This document shows, piece by piece, positions 54,701-64,000 of a stretch of DNA of 64,000 nucleotides; the stretch's first letter is position 1, and the number at the start of each line of letters is the position of its first letter. The DNA is from Plutella xylostella (lineage: Eukaryota; Arthropoda; Insecta; Lepidoptera; Plutellidae), in NCBI RefSeq assembly GCF_932276165.1, contig NC_063986.1, forward strand, positions 11,110,501-11,174,500. Reading direction: 5' to 3'. The notes under the pieces are model-generated. The model worked only from the letters and a program-made list of their open reading frames with translations. It ran no database searches and was not told the DNA's origin. The translations under genes were made by a program, and so were the position numbers.

Positions 54701-57057
54701 ACTCTTTAGAACTTGAAATCACGTTCAACCCTTCACCGGTTAAAGAGAATCTGTTCCACTACTTTGTGACCTGTATCTAAAGGTACCATTACAAGAAAAA
54801 CCACCTGTGTAAACGATACATACTTGCCAGTTACTTAAAACAAAAGATTAAGCTACAATGTTTTTGTTGATGGCTTATTATTCGCACTGGCTCCTTTGTT
54901 CTCTAACTAACTACGTAATGTGTCATAATTTATGACCCTTCATTGTTTATCTGTATCAGCTCTATTAAAGTAGGTAAAGCAACTAACTCTTACCTATAAG
55001 CAGGTAGGAAGGTATACTTACAGCCATTCCCAAAAATAACAATTAGCCTACATCATACAGCCTATATTTATATGGAAACCAATCTACACGTGTTTTCACG
55101 GTGTTTTCCTAATGTGGAAATATTTTAGAGAGTTATACGAGTATAATATGATTGGATCATGGCAGGATTTGAACCTACAAATTTTCAAATGAGACCTGCC
55201 CAACGAACATAATATAAAATACTTCTCTAACGAGAAGGACGAGCTTATCTGTTACGTTCAAATTTTAAAATGTCTACATAACAAAATACTTAAGAATGTA
55301 CTATGTAGACAATACATACGAGCTTGTAAGCTCTGGAAAGTTCCAGCAGTGGAAAATTTTCAGCTTTCATTAGCCCAAACAGACATTGATCATTTGCAAG
55401 ATTAGTTTTCATGAAGAGACAATTTAAAGTAATCAAAGACTATTAAGTGTTTCAATTAATATGTACAGCAAACAAGCATAAGTACACTGTTGCTACCATA
55501 TCAAGTACTTTTATAACCCTACTGAAAGTAAAAGGGCCTGTAAAGTCACACTTTTGATCTCATCTGTAAGGTTATTAGTTTAACCTTACAGGTTACAGGT
55601 AAATCATAGGTTCATTTTCACATCACACATTTAAATATTTTATAATTTTGTGCACTTTGAAAGTACTTAGTGTTCTCGGGTCTTGGATGTGCCCGTAAAA
55701 TGGCAATAGACCCGCCCCCTATTACATTGTTACTAACATAACACTCTGGCGAAAAGTGGGTGCATCAATGCACCTCTGCCTACCCCGCAAGGGAGTACAT
55801 TAGTACGAGGCGTGAGTGAGTGTTTTTTTTTTTAAAGTAGATTAAAACTATAAAAGAGGTGGATTCGTTCAAAAGCGTTTTTTTTCTGTTTCAGACGTAT
55901 GAATGTGAGTTCACCACGAGTACCTGCCTAGGTAAAAAAAAACTACGAACCACGCGTAAGTACATCTGTTCAAACTTGCAATTATCAAACTAAACCAACA
56001 TTGTCTTAGTGTAATGAAATGAAATGAATGGGAATGAATTGGATTATTTATTGTTGTCGACCGCTTATAGCATATAACATAATGCCTATATGTATAAATA
56101 ATTTATATAACTACACACTTGTACTAATGAATTCGGCTTTCGGCCCAGTTTACAAGATAGATGCGATGCATTGCGTTTCAGGAATTGGGGGTTTCGAGTG
56201 CATTGCTGCATAGTAAGTACCTAAGTATTTGGCTGATGATATATTTTAGTCCAAATTTAATGGGGGCCGTCATTATTTACGACAGTATTTCAAAATTAAA
56301 ATGAAAATGTTTTTTTTTTTGGCCAGCGGACATGATGAGTTGAATTCAAAGACTAACATAACAACATCCCTCCATCAAAGACCACTAACATGAGTTATTT
56401 CGTGGTTCTCACATTGAACTGCGTAACGGTTTTTGAAATAAGTCTGTATCGATTATAGGATATTTTAATGATCGTCATGATATCAGAAAAGAGAAAACTC
56501 CAGTATCGTTAATTCAATGATACGTATTTATACACATTCTGTAAACTTAAGCATAAAAGCTTAGTTTGTCGTAGGAGTTACAGCCACTAAAACTTAAGAG
56601 TGTCGTAGCTAAAAAGCACATTTAATGTTTCTTAACTATTTTCTATGAATTTGACTGTAAGAAAACTGAAAATCTATAAACTAATTTTATTTTAATATGT
56701 GTTACTTATGGTTTTTAAAACATGTTGTTTTATCATTATCAATATACATTGGAAGTACTTATTAAAGAATTCAAATTTCAATCAATTTTATATTTGCAAA
56801 CATGTAAGCCGCTGAAAAGACCTTACAGAAAGTGCTTGGCTCACTTTTCACAACAACGGCAACGTAACAATGACAACACAACTTCTTTTGTTTATCAATT
56901 CGGGAGCAAACACCAAATCCGCGTGAGATCAACCAAACTAAGTACATATTTATAGGACATTCAAAATAAAGGCTGATAGAAGAAACGTACCACTTTTCGT
57001 GAGGGCTTCCTCGAAGGGTGTCGCTGTTTTTCCATTTTCTCGTCCGTTTTCGCACAT
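48748..57057 (-). CDS. SV2-like MFS transporter, complete (gene 4)
   Basis: A 517-aa multi-pass transporter, substrate unknown. Exons on the - strand: 57057-56991, 54321-54163, 53189-53027, 52536-52415, 51916-51672, 51189-51038, 50641-50476, 49989-49706, 49286-49159, 48815-48748 (1554 nt, phases consistent). The first exon must be read as MCENGRENGKTATPFEEALT from 57057; an overlapping ATG in another frame does not join. Motif A is FWGYISDTRGRRLTLM, and YESPKFLANTG follows helix 6. A glycosylatable loop (NVTVESTGFDNTTT) lies after helix 7. Exon lengths 163, 122, 245, 152 and 128 equal those of gene 2, while its 284-nt exon corresponds to two exons (144+146) there. It is divergent from the ASH-domain gene. 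Confidence 0.9.
50315..50415. repeat. Repeat of the ATTAAACGAG family
   Basis: CGATATCGCGATTCGCTATA, then CATTGGTAGAATGTGCATTA followed by AACGAGTTTATCTACGTC. It shares the block order with 52090-52190. Intron 7 of gene 4. Confidence 0.5.
51441..51612 (+). repeat. Dispersed repeat (AGCTGTTCCCGCGCGCTTCG), copy 2
   Basis: Same element as 33818-34026 but lacking about 40 bp after CTTCGCC. It keeps CCAAATTTCATTCAAATCCG, the (CAGA)n tract and the TTATAATATTAGT end. Intron 5 of gene 4. Confidence 0.65.
52015..52057. repeat. Perfect 15-bp-arm hairpin
   Basis: ACTCACGTAGATTCT and AGAATCTACGTGAGT flank a 13-base loop. It is followed directly by more palindromic blocks (TTATCGTCGATAA; CGTCACTAGGTATA / TATACCTAGTGACG) and two copies of the ATTAAACGAG repeat. 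Intron 4 of gene 4. Confidence 0.6.
52090..52345. repeat. Two adjacent copies of the ATTAAACGAG repeat
   Basis: Near 52110-52180 and again near 52275-52335 the order GCGATTC, AATACGGCGCTGTGATTG (or AATTCGGCGCTGTGATTG), then GCATTAAACGAG recurs. Intron 4 of gene 4. Confidence 0.5.
52943..53040 (-). repeat. Duplicated 5' splice site in gene 4
   Basis: TTGGARACTCACAAAGCAGT occurs at 52961-52980 and 53015-53034. The second is the end of exon 3 with its GTGAGT donor on the - strand; the first is a copy 54 bp further into the intron, in a roughly 50-bp tandem duplication. Reading on past the first donor gives an immediate TGA. Confidence 0.7.
55740..55830. repeat. Short interspersed repeat
   Basis: CTCTGCCTACCCCGCAAGGG followed by a degenerate TACGAGGCGTGAGTGAG block and a T tract. 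This is a sequence type I recall as frequent in lepidopteran genomes. Intron 1 of gene 4. Confidence 0.4.
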
Positions 57058-58202
57058 TTGGTGTGGAGGAGTGCGCGACGTCGTGGCGGCTGGCGGGAGA
57101 CTGAATGAAAGTTGTTGCGAATCCAAACAAATGCTGGGATGAGACGCTCAGCGAGCGACATAAACGCTTGGCTATCCATCAGGTACCTACATATAATGTA
57201 AAGCAGTGCCTAATACCTACTAGGCCTACTGTCAATTTTGAGTCTTTAAGGACATTCAAGACTCAAGATCAATATGTATCCCAAGGGAAACAAGCCTACA
57301 TCATACGCGGCTAGTGTTATTGTAAATGAGATGACATGTGTTTTTGGGTACTTTCATTTTATTATTATTTTAAATTTTACAAAACAAGTGTGTTATTGCT
57401 ATCTAAACCTATTGGCAAGATTATTAGCTAGCAATACATATCCACCCCTCATCTTATCTTCATACTTCGCTTTTGAACTACATCGCTATTCATTTATTTA
57501 TCTAAATTAGTACCTCAGTGAAAACATTACCAAACACGCAATTTAATGCGTTTTATAAGATCAGTGAGCGTCTACCCGATATTATTTCAGCGAACCTCGT
57601 GTAAGATATTAATTTTCATTTTATGCGACACTATTCAGTGGCTCCCCACTTATCGCTGCTCCTGGTCACAACTTTCACATTTTCTACTAAGAAAACAAGC
57701 AATGTATATTGTATTTATTAATAAATGGGGATGCTAATAAACTGGTATTCTAGAAGAGTTCTGTGACGTAATTTGGCGACCAGCCATCTCCGAATCGAGT
57801 TGGAAATCTTTCAAAGGCGATGAGTAAACAGTCGAAATTACGTCCGCACTTGCTTTGTATTTCCGAGAGACAAAGTAAACAACTATTCACGCATCATGGA
57901 CCATGGTCCACCTCGCTGTTTGGTCCACCTCGCTGTTTGGTCCACGTCGCTGGATGGTCCACCAGTCCACCCGATTCATCACCAAAACTTTTTGCCGCTT
58001 TAATACTGTCATAGACTAAATACTGAACTCTGAATCCTTATTCTATGATTTTTACCTATATGAGTGACATATTGTTTACAATCATTGACAATCATTTGTA
58101 GGTAAACTTTACATGACATGAGTGAAATTATAACCAAATATAATTTATTGAAACTGAATTTATATTAATATTCACACCTATCATAATAGCCTCGAGTTAG
58201 CT
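57058..58202. promoter_or_regulatory. Divergent upstream region of gene 4 and the ASH-domain gene
   Basis: 1.15 kb between opposite start codons, so it must hold both promoters and leaders. No clear TATA box. It contains the 17-bp tandem repeat at 57905-57963. Confidence 0.45.
57905..57963. repeat. 17-bp tandem repeat
   Basis: Three units of GGTCCACCTCGCTGTTT (the third GGTCCACGTCGCTGGAT) plus a partial fourth. Confidence 0.8.
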
Positions 58203-61200
58203 ATGGGAGATAATTCAGATTATGTACCACTTATACCTGGTAAAAAGTAAGCAATATATAATCATACCTATTCTTAATTAGTTACTAATGATTTTATGTG
58301 TTAGATACGAGAATCTTACCCTAAAGGTGCCTAAAGCTGTCCTAGCACTAGAGCGCTTCTAGGGTTTTCTCAACACGGTGGGGCAGGTCATTCGCTTTCT
58401 GCTCAAATTATAATATATTCTATAGGTATTTATAAAATAATTACAGTAAAGTTGATATGTCATTCGGGTATGGCTCCTTTCGTACATCCCAAAAATATAA
58501 CCATATCCGAGATAATGGTCCATATAAATTATAAAACTAAATATAAAGGTGCAGACCTCCAAAAAGATACATAACAACTATAATAATAAGATTGTAGAAT
58601 GCATGCTTAATTACTTACTACCTATATAAAGTTTTCAATGCAACCAATGAAACGTGCCATAACATAAGGCTACAATAATAAATGTATGTAGGCTGTATGA
58701 GGTCCCTTCCCAATTATAAAGTAAGTAATAATTATATTTTATTGCTTTCATATGTGATATGTAGGTCAAGGTCATTTTAAATAGTGGTGTAAAAAAAAAC
58801 TACGATTAATTACCTAACATAACTGATAATTTCACACTTGACCAATAAGTATCATCACTTCAACATCATCCCTTCCTAACCAGTAATGTATGCGGAGATG
58901 TGCGTGCATTGCTGCGTCGCGCGCTGCCGCTGCCCCCCGCAGCCCCCGCAGCCCCCGCGGCCCTCGCAGCGCCCGGCCCTCACCCCTCACATGGCAAGGA
59001 ACCATCAGCATCGGTGAGTACCTCATGGCACGATCGTAATCCAAAGCGGGCACCAGCTTCCTAGCGCAAACCGTGGGATACTAATAAATATAAATTATTG
59101 TTAGCTATAGGTACTGCCGTTGTTGCTAGACCTGCTAGCTGCCTTTAGTATAAATGTTTTCCTAGTAACTACTGAAGAAGTCACTCATAAATAACAACGA
59201 TAAAGCCTCATTGCTCATTTCTCTCAGATGTACCTAGCAGCAGGCGAGTGCCTGCGCCACGCCCGCGCGCGTGACGTCGCCGGCTCCCCACTGCCGGCCC
59301 GTTGCCGCTGCGGGCTCGGCCGCTGCGCCTGCCACCTCATACACGCAGGGGATGTGCTGCCTGGTGGTGACACTGCTAAAGGTCAACTGTTTAGGAATCC
59401 AGGGGAATCCTTTTGGGCAAGTGCTTCTATAATACTTTCCAGGATTTCATCTAAGGTTTGATATTGTAAATTTTACTGCCAGGCGCCCTTTGGCTGAAAG
59501 CGGCACAAACCCACGACAATGAGGGAGAAATAAAGACAGAAGAATCAACCCAAGAGTTTGCTCCCTCTGTTCAGCCTAGCCATGTGATGAACGAAGACAG
59601 CGTACAGTCTCTGAGGTAGATTATTCTCCTCCGCACCTATTATTGTTCCTATATTTAATGATTACTCGTACACGGGACCTAAACTGATTTAAAATTATGA
59701 ATGTTGTGTGTGCCTATAATTGATAAATTTACACAGAACTATAAGTAGGTACATTTAATTAATAATTTTATAATGAAATTATAAATTTATTGTTGGTGTA
59801 CCATTTCTTAATAAATAAATAAACATATCCAACACATAGATAAACCTATATCTTTACAGCATCGGCCCTAGACGCCAGATCTGTGGGTGGGGAGTGCACC
59901 CGAGCTTAGTTTCTTCTCACAAAGAAGCCACAGGCACTATCCCCGGTCCGATCATTTGCTTGCCCCCTCACATTGAATTCATCAATTGCCAGCCTGGTAA
60001 TCGGTATAGCGTAAGTTCTGTGATTGTTATCTGTTGACGTCATCTAAGTAAACTTATGTCATAAGCCCTATTTAACTTTGTATGATGTTTCTGCAGCGTT
60101 CTGTGCGACTGGTGAACCGTGGTAGGGGGGAGGTGAGGCTGGCAGTGCGGCCCCCAGCACGTTCTGAGCTAAATGTCGAGCTCAGCGCTCGGGGGCTGCG
60201 CTTGACCGCAGGAGCAGCCCTGGAGCTGACTATCCACTTCACGCCAGTCGACGTACGACCCTTTAACGACGTGCTAACTCTCCTGGTGAAGGACGCTTTG
60301 CCACTGCTCGTTCCGATATCATGCGTCACTGAATCTCCACAGCTACATGTGCTATCGGGGTGTCAGTGTAAGGTGCAGCTTGAAGCGACTTGCAGTGATG
60401 TTCTGGATCTTGGCGCTCGTCTGCTGGGTGACGTGCATTCGATGCCGCTTGAGTTCCACTGCAGCGCTCGCCACGCAAGATTCTACATCATGTCAGAGGA
60501 GGCTTGGATTAGTTGGTGCGTGTATGAGGGAGATGTGGTGGCAGCGGGTGCGATGCGGCTGTGGCCAGCGCGGTATGCGGGCGGGGGCAGGACTCAGGGC
60601 CGCGTGTGGTGCCGCGCCTCTAGCTCCGGCCTGCAAGTGGCTTCGCTAATTGTGCTCAGCTCTAACGCCGTCATGCGCCCTCTTTACGTCATAGCTGACT
60701 CGCTGATGTATAGCCCTAACCACGTTTTCATCAAGGTTAGATATTGACTTATTGTTGGTTAATCATGATGATTGGCAAATATTTAAAATACCTATTCAAA
60801 TGTTTATCCTTTTAAGTGCAGGGAGAAAGACTATGACATTCTTAGTGAAGACGACCCATCCTGTCAGGGCTATGTACACCTGGGTACTCTGGCACCGGGA
60901 CGTAACTTCAAGGGAAACTTAGCAGTGAAGAATTGCAGGCATGTAATTATTAGTAGTAAGTTATTTCATTATATTTCATACTTCGCTTATCACTTTCATT
61001 CATGTATTTTGCAGTGTGCTTAAATACTCATATTTTCTACGTGTTCGCCAATGGGACGGTCCAGAGAACCGAGAGACGGATGAGTGTGACACCCTGGCAC
61101 TTAGTGTTCGACCTTTAGAAGGTACACTGGAGCCTCGAAGTTATGTCATATTGCAGTTGATGACTAATGGCGGGACTGCCCCAGGAGAACACAGAGCTGT

Positions 61201-64000
61201 GGTCCAGTTACTCCTACAGAATATACCGAGGGAAAGCATTCCACTGGATCTCGAGCATACCATTGTTGGTGAAGATACTGTTGAGGCTGAAGAGATTCCT
61301 GGAATGAAGGTTAGTGTGTAGTGTGTACGCGCTCTACTGAATATTTCTACAGCATACATTGTTCCTGAAATTAACCTTTTCTCACTAGATATGGACCAGA
61401 AAACTATGCTGCGTATTAGTGGAGGAGGTGGAGGTGTGGTGGGAGGTGCAACCACCGCGCATCTTTGTTGAGCCCATCTACCTACCGCTGATACATTCTC
61501 GACGGTAATGATCTTTAAGTAATTATTTCTTACTGTTAAAATCACATTTTAAATTATACTGACTTGGACAAAATGCAGGGTTAAATCAGTGGAAATAAAT
61601 GTGCGAGCAACACTTTTCGGAACCAAAGCTGAGAAGGCGGAATGGAAAAGACCAGATGGCACTGTAGTGCCTGTACTTCTATCACCGCTGGAACCCTCTT
61701 CACAAACTATAACAGTTCCACTACCACCTCATGAAGGTACAAACTCTGACGTGGTTACGTGTGCAACAACTGACGGAGAATACTTTGCCAGTATGCATAT
61801 AGAGCGGCGCAGTGAACAGCGCCACCCTCGCCTAAACCCTACTACCACCTGGATCGGGGTTTTACCACCAGGAAGTGATGTCACCGCATCACTTAAAGCC
61901 TACAATGACACTTTTGAGCAGGTAAGAACATCTTAGATAGTTAGGTAAGTACTCAAAAATTAAGTTCCTCATTACGTCGCAGCGTCAGCCAAATGTCTGA
62001 ATCGATTCCAGATCTATTTCCGGGCACAATATATTCACTGGACTGAGTCCAAAGAGGATGACAGTATAGAGTGTCCAGAGGTTCGATGCTCAGTCTGCCA
62101 CCAGCGCAGCTGCCGCTGTACAATGCTGCTGCCCACTGCTGGAAGGATGCCGATAGGTTCTTCTAAACAACTCAAGTTCCACACTCCCGCTGGAACAACT
62201 GCTGGAGCTGATCTGTGGCTTGTAAGTAGATATTTTAAGCGATATACGAAAAAGTAATCTTTAACAATGACTTAATAGTTTTGTTGTTCAGGTGTCACTA
62301 CAACGATGCATCGCCGACTCAGCATATCCACTCCAAGAGGCTCCTATAAACGGACTTGCAGCTTTGATAGGCGCTAGGATCGTAGCGCCACAGCTGTCTT
62401 TGCACGTAGAAGCAGCACCACTTCAAAAGGCTCTCATAACGAAGTGCTCAGCCGGTGATGTGTGTCACTGCTGCCTTCCTGAACCATTGATATTAGACGG
62501 GGATGTCAGTGCAGGCCTTGTAAGACCCACTGAGCCACTGGTTCAAGGCCGCATTGTTTACTGTCGGCTGAAAGTCATCAACTTAACACCAATACCGACC
62601 AGACTCCATTGGGAATCTGATCCTGGTATGTAAGTTTTTCTATCTGTATTTTAGCAAAGCTACGAGGGTATTTATCATCCTAATAATCATGTTGTTGCAG
62701 ACAAAGACAATCCAGTTAAAGTTACTTTTAAGCCTAATGAAGTAGATATTACAGGCTACGGACAGGCAGAAATTGAGGTACTTATTAAAAAAAAGACCTG
62801 TCTTAGCAGATGATCTTGATAATGGAATATCATTTTAAAAGACATGTTTTATGGACAGGTGGAGTTGCTCGGCTCTCGTGTATCTCTTCGACGATTGTTT
62901 TCACTGTGTGGCTTAGTTGAACACGGGGAACCTGTGTACCTACTGGTGGACGCCGCCGTTGATGTAAATTTATTTTTAAGTAAAATAGGTATAATTATTT
63001 AGGATCATTTTTTTTATTCTATTATTTATTGTTACATAGATATACGCGATAACAAACTTATAAAATTACAGCTAAATATATGCCATCCATCCAATTCAAA
63101 CGTAAAATATAATAATATAAGTACCTACTAACCGAATATTTTTTTATACAACATAGGGTCAGTCAATAAGCCTAGAACTGCCAAATGCAAGAGTGATCTA
63201 TCGATCAGAGGTATTACTTTATATAAACATTATCTTTATCTTAATTCTTACTTTAACAACATTGATACCTAGTACCAACCAAGTTGTACTTTTTATAGGT
63301 TTCAGTGCCCAACCCAAAAAAGTCAAAACCACCGCAAATGGTGCAAAGTGAAGATAACATATTAACTCTCGAAGCAATTTTCGCTAAACGATATCCAGAT
63401 TTGATGGGACTCTCAGGTATTTGGGTTTCTTTTTAAATACGAGTATAATAGCTGGGGCGAAGATATTAAATTAAGTACTTATTCCTATGCCTGCAGAGCC
63501 AGATAAATGCAGCTGCGAACCTTATTGCGAATGTCCACCCGTAATCGAATTTCGAATGGTGCCTCTGCACAAAGGTAAAACCCATTTATTTACTTCTATG
63601 GTAAAAACATAACCGAATACATACATACAAAAATCTTTTATACTATACAGTATGCATACCGTTCCTTCATCTGGTAGTCCACTTGTGATGTATTTTGATT
63701 CCAGCATGTGTATCATTGAAATAAAGGTACTTACTTCTGTAAACTACTCATTCTTATGCCATAGTAAATTATTCCAGAGATGCAACAAATTATACGCCTC
63801 CACAATACGAGTGTGCTATGCGTCTCGTGGAGTATCAAACCATACTTGCTGGAAATGGATGGAGTAGCAGCTCTACGTGTTTGGGCAACGCCTTCCCAAG
63901 GGGTTTTGGCCGGTAGATCTAGCGTTGGCATACGAGTACATGTGTGTTGCAAGAGAGCTGGGGCTAGAAAGGCTCTACTGACTCTGAAGACTTCCAAGAT
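58203..64000 (+). CDS. ASH/MSP-domain protein, ciliary type, 5' part (DLEC1/HYDIN/CFAP-like)
   Basis: At least 1108 aa, running off the window. Exons: 58203-58246, 58884-59013, 59228-59381, 59483-59615, 59860-60010, 60097-60735, 60817-60938, 61015-61309, 61389-61504, 61579-61921, 62012-62221, 62292-62625, 62701-62777, 62859-62963, 63157-63210, 63299-63416, 63497-63574, 63778-64000. Frames join throughout. After an Ala/Pro-rich N-terminus, Ig-like ASH modules follow each other: INCQPGNRYSRSVRLVNRG (about 195-213), LAVKNCSVLKYSYFLRVRQW (about 452), and VPLHKEMQQIIRLHNTS (about 1030). Such proteins sit in cilia and flagella axonemes, so sperm expression is likely. Cys-rich inserts (RCSVCHQRSCRC; DKCSCEPYCECPP) are unusual. 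Intron 7 has a GC donor. The assignment to DLEC1 specifically is tentative. Confidence 0.8.

Noticed and set aside
56961..57179. Alternative start MEKQRHPSRKPSRK for gene 4
   Set aside because: That frame does not join the next exon; the overlapping frame from 57057 gives the conserved FEEALT segment.
63649..63727. ORF segment that could be an exon between 63574 and 63778
   Set aside because: It does not fit the phase of the flanking exons; joining 63574 directly to 63778 restores the expected module sequence.
1..64000. CRISPR arrays, prokaryotic defence islands or biosynthetic operons
   Set aside because: The sequence has spliced eukaryotic genes; no regularly spaced direct repeats or operon structure were seen.

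Overview
The window looks like insect nuclear DNA, most probably from a moth or butterfly. Genes are split into many short exons with GT-AG introns. The background is AT-rich and full of palindromic mini-transposons, tRNA-like SINE sequence and LINE 3' fragments of kinds common in Lepidoptera. No prokaryotic operons, CRISPR arrays or functional rRNA/tRNA genes were seen. All exon models were built by eye from splice signals, reading-frame continuity and comparison between paralogues. Each complete model sums to a multiple of three, but none has transcript support.

Layout. (1) 1-1531 (+): the 3' end of an SV2-like major facilitator superfamily (MFS) transporter. (2) 13374-1992 (-): a complete 506-aa SV2-like transporter in 11 coding exons. 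Its last intron holds an intact, apparently very young BEL/Pao LTR retrotransposon (2217-8570), so its terminal exon lies on the far side of the element. (3) 14664-25842 (+): a secreted 767-aa animal-haem-peroxidase homologue in 15 exons. It has a clip-like N-terminal domain and unusual substitutions at active-site positions. Its introns hold a small LTR element (TRIM), two Harbinger-type MITEs and two large foldback elements, and its last intron holds a 59-codon ORF with a C-terminal membrane anchor. (4) 25843-32661: gene-poor, AT-rich sequence with an RTE-like LINE fragment. (5) 32662-47414 (+): a third SV2-like transporter, 570 aa, 11 exons. (6) 57057-48748 (-): a fourth SV2-like transporter, 517 aa, 10 exons. 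(7) 58203 to the window end (+): the first 18 exons of a large ASH/MSP-domain protein of the ciliary/flagellar type (DLEC1/HYDIN/CFAP-like).

The four transporters share exon sizes (128 nt in all four; 122 and 245 nt in two) and exon phases, so they form a tandem-duplicated cluster interrupted by the peroxidase gene. Three of the four carry small duplications that copy the 3' end of an exon together with its 5' splice site, and one of these genes also has most of a larger exon duplicated. Apart from shared ancestry of the transporters, nothing in the sequence shows that these genes work in one pathway.

Most promising observations: the BEL/Pao element with matching LTRs splitting a host gene, the peroxidase with altered catalytic residues, the tail-anchored small ORF nested in it, a MITE abutting a splice acceptor, and the repeated duplication of 5' splice sites.
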